Shown here: positions 9,405-17,002 of the stretch, piece after piece | How positions within the stretch are numbered: position 1 is the first letter of the stretch | Layout: each line of letters starts with the position of its first letter | Assembly: GCA_964611145.1 (NCBI GenBank) | Contig: CAZSYM010000001.1 | Coordinates: 67,821 to 131,820, forward strand | Origin: WFQV01 sp964611145 | Lineage (GTDB): Bacteria > Bacteroidota > Ignavibacteria > Ignavibacteriales > Melioribacteraceae | Length of the DNA: 64,000 nucleotides | Reading direction: 5' to 3' | Translations under genes and position numbers: made by a program | The notes under the pieces: generated by a model | The model's database searches: none | Seen by the model: only the letters and a program-made list of their open reading frames with translations | What the model was told of the DNA's origin: nothing

Positions 9405-10228
9405 AAAGGTTCTTTGTTATCCCTCTTTTGCTTTTTGTGTTTTCTTTGACAAAGGCTCAATCCCTGAGCCTCTACGGAAAGGCTATTCCCGGAGGACTTG
9501 TAGTTGCAAAAGCCGAGGGATGTGTTCTTGCTACTCTTAACAACGATACTTTGAAAGTCGATTCGAGCGGCTATTTTGTTTTCGGGTTCGATAGAGATGC
9601 AAAAGGAACTTTCCTTTTGAAGGTTAAATTCCCCGATAATAGAGTTGTGTTTAGGAAGTTTATCCTTCCGAAGCGTAAATACCGTATTCAGCGAATTAAT
9701 CATTTGAAGAAAAAATACGTGAAGCCCCCCAAGAGAGATTGGAAAAGGATTTCGAGAGAGAGAAAAATCAAGAAGGAAAAACGGGCGTTGATAGGAAAAG
9801 ATGCGACGGCATATTTTAAGGCGGGTTTTGTTCGTCCCGTAAAGGGAGGAAGAATTTCGAGCCCGTTCGGTAGCCAGAGAATATTAAACGGTGTTCCCAA
9901 GAGTCCCCATAACGGAGTCGATATTGCCGTGCCGCGAGGGACACCGGTTTATGCTATGACGGATGGAATCGTGCGACTTGTAGCGCACAATTTTTATTTT
10001 AGCGGGAATTTTGTGTTAATAGATCACGGGCAAGGATTGAGTTCGGTCTATTTGCATTTGAGCAAGGCGTTTGTCAAGGAAGGACAGTTCGTAAAAAAGG
10101 GAGAAAAAATAGGAGCGGTGGGAACAACGGGACGCTCCACGGGTCCCCATCTGCATTGGGGCGTTCAATGGTACGACAAAAGAATAGATCCGTTGACGGT
10201 GTTAAAAATTAATTTGAAAGAGAAGTGA
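9401..10228 (+). CDS. Secreted M23 (LytM) peptidase
   Basis: Zinc endopeptidase of family M23 that cleaves or regulates cleavage of peptidoglycan cross-links. The signal peptide is residues 1-20 ('LFVFSLTKAQ'). Residues 21-90 look like a small beta domain and 95-135 are very basic. The LytM domain has the zinc ligands His170 and Asp174 ('HNGVD') and His252 in 'HLHW', with His219 and His250 as further active-site residues, so it should be catalytically active. The start is GTG, overlapping the Nudix stop. The 3' end overlaps the convergent transglycosylase gene by 20 bases; the pairing of two cell-wall enzymes may be coincidental. Confidence 0.92.
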   Translation: MKRFFVIPLLLFVFSLTKAQSLSLYGKAIPGGLVVAKAEGCVLATLNNDTLKVDSSGYFVFGFDRDAKGTFLLKVKFPDNRVVFRKFILPKRKYRIQRINHLKKKYVKPPKRDWKRISRERKIKKEKRALIGKDATAYFKAGFVRPVKGGRISSPFGSQRILNGVPKSPHNGVDIAVPRGTPVYAMTDGIVRLVAHNFYFSGNFVLIDHGQGLSSVYLHLSKAFVKEGQFVKKGEKIGAVGTTGRSTGPHLHWGVQWYDKRIDPLTVLKINLKEK

Positions 10229-11693
10229 TTTTCTGTTTTTCGGTTGTTTTCTCTTTTCCCGCGGCAATCAATTGCTTGTAATGTTCATATCTTCGTAAGA
10301 CCTCTCTTACGTATTTCACGGTTTCTTTTCCCTCGCAGTAACCGTTCCTAACTACCGGGTCGGTGTAGTATTGTTTGTTGGATTTCAGAAGTAAAAACTT
10401 TTCTACGTTTCCGAACCATTTTTGTGGATTTGCGCCGTATTTTTTAGCCAGGCGCATTGCATCCAATATATGTCCGAAGCCGATGTTGTACGAGGCAAGC
10501 ACGAACTTAATACGTTCTTCGTCGTTCGGCACATATGTTTTCCAAAAGTTATCTAACCATTTCAAATATTTGAATCCCGCTCTTATGCTTTCCTTGGGGT
10601 TATATGGATTTTTGGCGCCGTAATGCTTTGCTGTGGCGGGCATCAATTGCATTATTCCTATTGCTCCCGCCCATGATTTGGAGCGGGGGTCGAATTGTGA
10701 TTCTTGATAAATAAGCGAGGCGACAAGGCGCCAATCCCATCCCAATTCGGCGGAGTATTTTTTTATCAGATTGTCGTACTTGGATATTTTACCGGTTACG
10801 GAAGTGAGATAATCGCTTCTTCTTCGGCGTGCATAGGCTACTCTGTCTTTGAAGTATTTATTGTAAATAACATAGTATTCCGTTTTCTTGCGCATTTTAT
10901 CTATCCATGCGTTAATCGTATCGAGCAATATCGGTGCGTTTTTCCGAACCGCCCACGCAATTTTTTGCGGGAGGGAAAGTTCCAGAGAGACATCGATATT
11001 CGGGAAGTATGCTTGACTTAACTCCGCCACGTTTTTGTCCGCAACGGTGTAATCTATTTTTCCTTTTGCCACTAATTCTATTAGGTCTTCCATTGTTAGG
11101 TTTGAGTCCGCCTCGATTATATTTATGTTGCCTCCTATTTCGTCTTCAAGGTGTTTTAAACGAGAAACGTAGGAGGAACCTTTTTGCACATAAATGGTTT
11201 TTCCGTCCAACTCGATTGGGTTGGTTATTATCTTTGAGTTTATTTCGTCCAAAGTCATTCTGCGCCAATTCGGGGGACGCCTTTGTACCAGCACTTGCGT
11301 GGTTGTGTTGTGATAATGCGTGAACGCCGCTTTTTTTAAACGTTCTTTTGTTACGGTAAGATTGAAAGCTATTAAATCGCCCTCGCCCTTGTTTAGCATT
11401 TCAAACATTTTGTCTATTCGACTTTCGATTTTTATCTCGATTGGCAAGCGCAAGTATTTCCCGAGTCTTTGTAAAAGCTCGTATTCGTAGCCCATCGGTT
11501 GCCCTTTGTAAATGAAATAGCTGTAGGCGTTGTAACCCGTTATGGCTATTAGTTTTCCTCTCTGACGAATTTGAGGTAAATCGAATTTTACCGGCTCGTC
11601 TTTCTTTTCCTTCTCCCTTGTTCTTCCGCAACCGGTAAGTATTGTTGAGATTATAAAAAAATATAGAAGTGCTTTTTTTAGATTTAAGCGCAT
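10209..11693 (-). CDS. mltF: Membrane-bound lytic murein transglycosylase F-like lipoprotein
   Basis: Cleaves the MurNAc-GlcNAc bond of peptidoglycan with formation of 1,6-anhydroMurNAc. The N-terminus is a lipoprotein signal with lipobox 'LTGC' (Cys22). Residues about 43-285 form a periplasmic solute-binding (SBP_bac_3) module, as in E. coli MltF. Residues 305-470 form the SLT domain, with catalytic Glu331 in 'YQESQFDP' followed by 'GAIGIMQLMP' and 'ASYNIG'. At 494 residues it is close to the E. coli protein. The gene stands alone on the minus strand and converges on the LytM gene with a 20-base overlap. Confidence 0.92.
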   Translation of the reverse strand: MRLNLKKALLYFFIISTILTGCGRTREKEKKDEPVKFDLPQIRQRGKLIAITGYNAYSYFIYKGQPMGYEYELLQRLGKYLRLPIEIKIESRIDKMFEMLNKGEGDLIAFNLTVTKERLKKAAFTHYHNTTTQVLVQRRPPNWRRMTLDEINSKIITNPIELDGKTIYVQKGSSYVSRLKHLEDEIGGNINIIEADSNLTMEDLIELVAKGKIDYTVADKNVAELSQAYFPNIDVSLELSLPQKIAWAVRKNAPILLDTINAWIDKMRKKTEYYVIYNKYFKDRVAYARRRRSDYLTSVTGKISKYDNLIKKYSAELGWDWRLVASLIYQESQFDPRSKSWAGAIGIMQLMPATAKHYGAKNPYNPKESIRAGFKYLKWLDNFWKTYVPNDEERIKFVLASYNIGFGHILDAMRLAKKYGANPQKWFGNVEKFLLLKSNKQYYTDPVVRNGYCEGKETVKYVREVLRRYEHYKQLIAAGKEKTTEKQKITSLSN

Positions 11694-11824
11694 TAGTCCT
11701 TAACTTTGTTCTTCACGTATTCGCAAATTATTGAAAACAAAAGGAAAAAACAAAAGAAATTCTTTACCTTTGAAAATTAGATTTCTTTTACTTCTGATTA
11801 GTTTCAAGGAAAAAACGGGAAGAC

Positions 11825-13552
11825 ATGAAAATGAGAAAAGCCTTTTTGCTTCTTGCTCTTTTTGCGGTTTTGGTTTTTACGGGTTGTGGTTCGGATTTGC
11901 CAAAAGCCGATATGGTTCTGTTGCACGGAAATGTTATCACTGTTGACGATGCTCTGCCCCGCGCTCAAGCCGTGGCTGTTGGGAGCGATACCATTATCGC
12001 CGTAGGCTCCGACGAGGAGATAACAAAGTATATCGGGGAAAAAACGTATGTGTTGGATTTGAAGGGAAAAACGGTTTTGCCCGGTTTAATAGAAAGCCAC
12101 GCACATTTTATGGCGACCGGAAAAGCCTTGATGGAATTGGATTTGAGCGACGCTAAGAATTGGGACGAGATAATAGCGCGCGCTGCCGAGAAAGCTCAGG
12201 AGCTAAAGCCCGGCGAGTGGATTATCGGTAGAGGGTGGCACCAGGAAAAATGGGATCCACCCGCAAGTCCGAACGTGGAAGGCTATCCTGTTCATGATGA
12301 ATTGAGCCGTGCTACGCCTCGCAATCCCGTGCTTTTTTCTCATGCTAGCGGACACGCGGTCTTTGCAAATAAGCTCGCAATGCAATTGGCGGGAATAGAT
12401 TCTTCCACTCCCGATCCACCGGGAGGGAGAATTGTGAGAGATAGTACCGGCAGAGCCATCGGGGTTTTCGAAGAGGATGCCGCGGATTTAATCCGCCGTG
12501 TTTATGAGAAACAAACTAAAAATATTTCTCCCCAGAGAAGATTAGCTATCTATCGGAAGCAGGCGGAGCTTGCATCGCGGGAATGTGTGCGGAACGGATT
12601 GACAACTTTCCATGATGCTGGCGAATCCTTTGAGATGATAGATATTTTAAAAAATTTTGTTGACGAGGGGTTAATAAAACCAAGACTTTATGTTATGGTT
12701 TATGAGGATAACATTAAGAGGCTGAAGGAGAAATTACCGAAGTATAAAATAATCGGTTATGCTAATAATCATTTGACCGTTAGGGCTTACAAACGCTACA
12801 TAGACGGTGCTCTTGGCTCGCGGGGAGCCTTGATGTTAACTCCCTATGCCGATATGCCCGGATATTCGGGCTTGATGGTTACGCCACTTGGAAAATTGGA
12901 AAAACAGATGCGGGTTGCTTTTGAGAACGGTTTTCAAGTCTGTACGCATGCAATTGGCGATAGAGGAAACAGACTTGTCTTGAATCTTTATGAAAAAATA
13001 TTCGGAAACAAAGCAAAGGGAAATGATTTCCGTTGGAGAATTGAACACGCTCAGCATCTTTCTACGTATGATATTCCCCGCTTTGCTAAGCTTGGAGTTA
13101 TTGCCGCAATGCAGGGAATACATTGTACCTCGGATGCGGGTTTTGTGATAAAACGCTTGGGATACGAAAGGGCAAAGCGCGGCGCCTATGTGTGGCGGAA
13201 ACTTATCGATTCGGGCGCTATCATTTGTAACGGTACGGATTCCCCCGTTGAGAAGCTGAATCCGATTAAGAATTTCTATGCTTCCGTTACTCGCCGTACC
13301 GACGACGGGAAGGAATTTTTCCCCGAAGAAAAAATGACTCGCATGGAAGCATTGCGCTCCTATACTATTAACGGTGCTTATGCCGCTTTTGAGGAGAATA
13401 TTAAAGGCTCTATTACTCCGGGTAAACTCGCCGATTTTACCGTTGTTTCTAAGGATATTTTAACCGTGCCGGATTGGGATATTCTTAATACGAAAATTCT
13501 TTATACGATTATCGGTGGCAAAATTGTTTTTGATGCCTCGAAAAAACAATGA
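11825..13552 (+). CDS. Amidohydrolase family lipoprotein (YtcJ-like)
   Basis: Metal-dependent hydrolase of the amidohydrolase_3 (YtcJ/exoenzyme-regulatory) group. A lipobox 'FTGC' with Cys21 predicts a lipid-anchored periplasmic enzyme. After the N-terminal beta strands, 'LPGLIESHAHF' provides the metal ligands His92 and His94. Further ligands are expected in 'CTHAIGDRGN' and 'EHAQHL', and 'NGTDSPVE' holds the catalytic Asp. The C-terminal 'GKLADFTVVSKD' returns to the beta-sandwich. Length is 575 residues. The natural substrate of this group is generally unknown. It is flanked by 131 bases upstream, and no partner gene suggests its role. Confidence 0.9.
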   Translation: MKMRKAFLLLALFAVLVFTGCGSDLPKADMVLLHGNVITVDDALPRAQAVAVGSDTIIAVGSDEEITKYIGEKTYVLDLKGKTVLPGLIESHAHFMATGKALMELDLSDAKNWDEIIARAAEKAQELKPGEWIIGRGWHQEKWDPPASPNVEGYPVHDELSRATPRNPVLFSHASGHAVFANKLAMQLAGIDSSTPDPPGGRIVRDSTGRAIGVFEEDAADLIRRVYEKQTKNISPQRRLAIYRKQAELASRECVRNGLTTFHDAGESFEMIDILKNFVDEGLIKPRLYVMVYEDNIKRLKEKLPKYKIIGYANNHLTVRAYKRYIDGALGSRGALMLTPYADMPGYSGLMVTPLGKLEKQMRVAFENGFQVCTHAIGDRGNRLVLNLYEKIFGNKAKGNDFRWRIEHAQHLSTYDIPRFAKLGVIAAMQGIHCTSDAGFVIKRLGYERAKRGAYVWRKLIDSGAIICNGTDSPVEKLNPIKNFYASVTRRTDDGKEFFPEEKMTRMEALRSYTINGAYAAFEENIKGSITPGKLADFTVVSKDILTVPDWDILNTKILYTIIGGKIVFDASKKQ

Positions 13553-13555
13553 ATG

Positions 13556-13584
13556 TTTGTTAATCGTAAAATTTATTATCTTTG
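13556..13584 (+). promoter_or_regulatory. Possible promoter of the CBS-domain gene
   Basis: TATCTTTG at 13577-13584 is a full TAnnTTTG box. TTTG at 13556-13559 lies 17 bases upstream, slightly closer than usual. The leader would then carry the GGAGG at 13603-13607. Confidence 0.35.
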
Positions 13585-13611
13585 GATAAACAAAAATCCG
13601 TTGGAGGAAAA

Positions 13612-14046
13612 ATGAAATACGTAAGGGAAATTCTTGAGAAAAAGGGAAAAGATGTTTGGTCAATAGCGCCTGAAGTTACAATGTACGAGGCGTTGAAATT
13701 AATGGCGGAAAAAGACGTGGGCGCATTGCTTGTGATTAAGAACGATAAGGTTGTCGGGATTGTTTCCGAAAGAGATTATGCCAGAAAGGTGATTTTGCAC
13801 GGTAAAAGCAGTAAGGAGATTTCTGTAAGCGAAATAATGACGCATGACGTTATTTGTATTTCCCCTTCGACGGAAGTGGAGCAGGCAATGGCAATTATGA
13901 GCGAGAAAAAGATACGGCATTTACCCGTAATGGAAGACGAAAAATTGGCGGGCATTATTTCGATTGGTGATGTGGTAAAAGCTATAATTGACCAAAAGGA
14001 TTTCGTGATTGTAGAGCTTACGCGCTATATTACCGGTAGTTATTGA
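13612..14046 (+). CDS. Tandem CBS-domain protein
   Basis: A 144-residue protein made of two CBS domains (about residues 10-65 and 75-135). The pair normally binds adenine nucleotides or S-adenosylmethionine as an energy or ligand sensor. Typical features are 'ALKLMAEKDVGALLVIKNDKVVGIVSERDY' read in parts, 'VSEIMTHDVICISP' and 'RHLPVMEDEKLAGIISIGDVV'. There is no effector domain, so a partner must be regulated in trans. ATG 13612 is preferred over an upstream TTG because GGAGG lies five bases before it. The last seven bases overlap the convergent pspC-like gene. Confidence 0.9.
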   Translation: MKYVREILEKKGKDVWSIAPEVTMYEALKLMAEKDVGALLVIKNDKVVGIVSERDYARKVILHGKSSKEISVSEIMTHDVICISPSTEVEQAMAIMSEKKIRHLPVMEDEKLAGIISIGDVVKAIIDQKDFVIVELTRYITGSY

Positions 14047-14252
14047 TTTTCCTCCGCAGGGGGCATTGCCAACCAGAGCAAAAGGTAAAATATTATGCCG
14101 GGTAAAATCGCCGTGGCGATTGTGAACACCACATAGCCGAGGCGTACTAGGAAGGGATTCCAACCGAAACCCTCGGCGATGCCGCCGCAAATGCCTGCAA
14201 GCTCCTTGTTCCGCGAGCGTCGAAAACGCCAATTCCTCTTCTCGTTTTCCAT
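14040..14252 (-). CDS. PspC domain protein
   Basis: A 70-residue PspC-domain membrane protein. Residues 15-35 hold the motif 'ELAGICGGIAEGFGWNP', followed by 'VRLGYVVF' and a hydrophobic helix of about 20 residues. Family members sense or stabilise envelope stress, but small stand-alone PspC proteins are often uncharacterised. It converges on the CBS gene with a seven-base overlap. No pspA or pspB homologue is nearby. Confidence 0.88.
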   Translation of the reverse strand: MENEKRNWRFRRSRNKELAGICGGIAEGFGWNPFLVRLGYVVFTIATAILPGIIFYLLLWLAMPPAEENQ

Positions 14253-14323
14253 TTTTCTAAATGTAAATTTCCATTTCGTTTCTCAAAAATAGCCATTGGA
14301 GTCGAAAGATAGAAATGTGAAGT

Positions 14324-14998
14324 TTATATTTTTCCGAACGCCGCATTTGCTTCCGATATGAATTTTCTAACAAGGAGTTCGTCCTTACGCCCGCTTTCGT
14401 TTTCCACGCCCGTGTGGGAATCTACCCCGGCGGGACGCACAAATTCAATTGCTTCTTTTACGTTTTCGGGATTGAGTCCCCCTGCAAGAATTAGAGGTAA
14501 AGGGGAAAGTTCCCGTAAGGAACGACTGATTTCCCAATCGTGAGTTTTGCCCGTAGCACCGCTTGCTCCCGTAGCGGGATCGTATGTGTCCGTGATGAAA
14601 GCATCGACGAACGGAGAAAATTTTCGAACGTTTTCTTTCAGTTCTTCAAAATTGTTTTTCGAGACCACAAGGCTTTTTATCAATGGTGTTTCGGGCTGTA
14701 ACTCTTTTAGCTTTTTAAGTTCCTTTTCGGAAATGTTACCGTGAATCTGTATCAATGTTGTTCCAAGCTCTTTTGAAAGAGCCGTTATTTCGTTCGCCTT
14801 TTCGAGATAGGTAATTAACACGCCGTACACTCCCGTCGGAAAATTTCGTATTATCGCCGACGCCTCTTTTCTGCTCAAATCTTCTTTGTGAACCGGTAAA
14901 GCGAAGGGGAAACCTAAGAATTTTATCCCGTTTTTTATTAACATTTCCGCTTCCGCTTTGTCTATTATCCCTGCTATTTGAATGAAGTTCTTAAACAT
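14324..14998 (-). CDS. TrpF-like TIM-barrel protein without the catalytic Cys
   Basis: Clearly homologous to phosphoribosylanthranilate isomerase. 'IQIHGN', 'ITDTYDPATGASGATGKTHDW' (in parts), 'LAGGLNPENVKEAIEF' and 'GVDSHTGVE...GRKD' follow the TrpF barrel order over 224 residues. However, the invariant 'KICGI' at the N-terminus is 'IQIAGI', so Ala9 replaces the catalytic general-base Cys. The substrate-binding 'SPR' motif after 'FGF' is replaced by 'LPVHKED'. The general-acid Asp (Asp137) and the phosphate-binding glycines remain. No other tryptophan gene is adjacent. A different reaction on a phosphorylated ligand seems more likely than PRA isomerase activity; that is inference. Confidence 0.75.
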   Translation of the reverse strand: MFKNFIQIAGIIDKAEAEMLIKNGIKFLGFPFALPVHKEDLSRKEASAIIRNFPTGVYGVLITYLEKANEITALSKELGTTLIQIHGNISEKELKKLKELQPETPLIKSLVVSKNNFEELKENVRKFSPFVDAFITDTYDPATGASGATGKTHDWEISRSLRELSPLPLILAGGLNPENVKEAIEFVRPAGVDSHTGVENESGRKDELLVRKFISEANAAFGKI

Positions 14999-15013
14999 CC
15001 GAATCCTCCGAAA

Positions 15014-15859
15014 TTAAAATTTTAACAGATTTAGCTCAAAGTGTTTTTTCCCTTTCGGGGCGTTGCCTATTACAATTATCCCGAAGACGAATAAATCCAC
15101 GCTTGCTGTTACTCTTGAGCTTTGTTTGATTTCTTCCCATGCTTTTGTCATGCCGCGAGAATAGTATATGTCGTCAAAAACAATTATTCCGCCTTCGGCT
15201 GTGCGGGGTAATATGGTCCGGAAGTATTTTATCGTTGGTTCGTATTTATGATTCCCGTCTATGAAGGCGAAATCCACGTGGTGTTTTTCGAGAATTGCGG
15301 GTAAGGTTGTCTCGAATTTTCCCTCCACTGTTTTCACGTTTTGGAAATGTAATCTCTCGAAGGTCTTGCGGGAAATCTCGGAGCGATGCGGAGAACCCTC
15401 AAGCGTGATTAGATTTCCTTTCCCGTTTAATTTCAACGCCGCCGCTTGATATGCTCCGGAAAGCCCGATGCACGTCCCGAGCTCCAAACAGACTTCGGGC
15501 GTAAATTTTCTTATCAGTTTAAAAAGCAATGTATCCCAAAATTTCGAACGACTTCCCACTTTTGCCAACGTTGAAATTTTTTCCTTTCCTTCAATATTTC
15601 CTTCATGTGTCCATTTGGGAATGCTTTCGGATGAGTTGGAGTATTCTTTACGAAGAATCTCTATTTCGGAGACTAAGGGAATTTCTTCGGGAAGAATGCT
15701 TTCGGCAAGGGTTTCTTTTATTGCTTCGGCAATCTTGGAAATGTGCGGGGATTCGGCTTCAATCATCTTTCTAATTGTTTTTTCTCTGAAGAAAATGAGC
15801 GGGGTTTTCTTCAAGAAGTTAAAACTCTGCCATAGAATTATGTTTGCCTTTGTCGCCAT
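15014..15859 (-). CDS. Class I SAM-dependent methyltransferase (Methyltransf_24 type)
   Basis: A 281-residue Rossmann-fold methyltransferase. The SAM-binding motif I is 'CLELGTCIGLSGAY' near residue 120, and the acidic end of strand 2 is 'ITLEGS'. 'VDFAFIDGNHKY' and 'GGIIVFDDIYYS' match the O-methyltransferase / Methyltransf_24 group. The N-terminal 90 residues are helical and variable. The methyl acceptor cannot be predicted. It starts three bases before the rhomboid stop, and both genes are read in the same direction as the TrpF-like gene, probably one transcript. Confidence 0.85.
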   Translation of the reverse strand: MATKANIILWQSFNFLKKTPLIFFREKTIRKMIEAESPHISKIAEAIKETLAESILPEEIPLVSEIEILRKEYSNSSESIPKWTHEGNIEGKEKISTLAKVGSRSKFWDTLLFKLIRKFTPEVCLELGTCIGLSGAYQAAALKLNGKGNLITLEGSPHRSEISRKTFERLHFQNVKTVEGKFETTLPAILEKHHVDFAFIDGNHKYEPTIKYFRTILPRTAEGGIIVFDDIYYSRGMTKAWEEIKQSSRVTASVDLFVFGIIVIGNAPKGKKHFELNLLKF

Positions 15860-15862
15860 TTT

Positions 15863-16507
15863 TTAATCGTATTTGATTTCCAAATCGTTTTTATCCCAAT
15901 CCTCCGGTTCGTCTTCCCAATCATATTTTTTATAGGGGTCTTGTTTTCGGAATACGAAAGCGAGAAGGAAACCGGTTAACAATCCGAAAAAGTGGGATTC
16001 GAAAGAGATGTGCCTGTCGAGCGGAAAGACGCCCCAGACCATTCCGCCGTATAGGAAAACGACGAGCAAAGCTACGGCTATCGCGCGAATGTCCCTGCGC
16101 ACAACTCCGCTAAAGAACAGAAAGGCACCCAAGCCGTAAATCAATCCGCTCGCTCCTATGTGAAATGCTTGCCGCGCAAATATCCAGACGAGAATGCCGG
16201 GTACAAAATAGAGCAGAGCAAAGACCTTTTCCGATGCGGTGGGATAAAAATATTTTACCGCCCAGCCCAAGATTAAGAGAGGAAAGGCGTTTGAAAGGAG
16301 ATGATTGAAATTGGCATGAATTAACGGGGCGAAAAGAATCCCCTTGAGTCCCGATAGCGAGCGGGGATAAATGCCCAGGAATGTGAGATTTGTTTTTAGG
16401 AAAACTTCGAGGAGCTTTATGTTCACTATTAATAAGACAAAAAGCGCAGGAAAAGAAAATGCCGTGAGTACCCTGCGCGTTTCCTTACGTTCGGAATTTT
16501 CGTTCAC
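15863..16507 (-). CDS. Rhomboid family intramembrane serine protease
   Basis: An integral membrane protease of 214 residues with six predicted membrane segments. The catalytic pair is visible: Ser120 in 'HIGASGLIYG' and His172 in 'SFESHFFGLL'. The motif 'HANFNHLLSN' near residues 64-73 is the conserved rhomboid loop and helix 2 His/Asn cluster. A short acidic cytoplasmic tail follows the last helix. The physiological substrate is unknown. It begins one base after the stop of the SRPBCC gene. Confidence 0.92.
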   Translation of the reverse strand: MNENSERKETRRVLTAFSFPALFVLLIVNIKLLEVFLKTNLTFLGIYPRSLSGLKGILFAPLIHANFNHLLSNAFPLLILGWAVKYFYPTASEKVFALLYFVPGILVWIFARQAFHIGASGLIYGLGAFLFFSGVVRRDIRAIAVALLVVFLYGGMVWGVFPLDRHISFESHFFGLLTGFLLAFVFRKQDPYKKYDWEDEPEDWDKNDLEIKYD

Positions 16508-16508
16508 T

Positions 16509-16907
16509 TTATTCTTCTTCGGAGAAAAATTCTTTCATCGGTTTGAAATAATTCTCGCGCCAGCTCTGACGATATTTTTTCCCTTCGCCGTCGGGAAGAT
16601 TTTCGTGGATTATGGTTAATTTCGTTCCTTCTTTGATTTCTTCCAACATCAAGGTAATGACAGAATCTTCCGCTTCCTCCGGGAAGTCCGCTGCGCGCCA
16701 GCTTTGCACGATCTTGTTGAATCTGTAAAGTTTCAGATTTTTGCCGGTGATGTAACCGTCAATTACGGAAAATTCCGCATCCACACGCCTTTCAATCTCC
16801 GCCTCCTTTCCTGTGAATGCGCTGTGCTTTTTGCTGTCCAACCATGCTTCGTAAATCGTTCTGGGTTTTACGGGTAATTTTAATGTCATTTTAATGGTTT
16901 CTGCCAT
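16509..16907 (-). CDS. SRPBCC (AHSA1-like) domain protein
   Basis: A 132-residue START/Bet v1-like fold. 'KPRTIYEAWLDSKKHSAFTG' opens the domain, 'DGYITGKNLKLY' forms the central strands, and 'SWRENYFKPMKEFF' near residues 114-127 gives the C-terminal helix motif typical of Aha1-domain (AHSA1) proteins. These bind hydrophobic ligands or act as stress-related co-factors. The specific role is unknown. It is the first gene of a minus-strand run with the rhomboid and methyltransferase genes. Confidence 0.87.
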   Translation of the reverse strand: MAETIKMTLKLPVKPRTIYEAWLDSKKHSAFTGKEAEIERRVDAEFSVIDGYITGKNLKLYRFNKIVQSWRAADFPEEAEDSVITLMLEEIKEGTKLTIIHENLPDGEGKKYRQSWRENYFKPMKEFFSEEE

Positions 16908-17002
16908 TCCAACCTCAATAGTTTTTTTCTTATCGTGACGTCCAATTCTAAAAATATTAAATAAATGACAAAAATAAAAATTTATGGTAGAGGAATAAGA
17001 TG

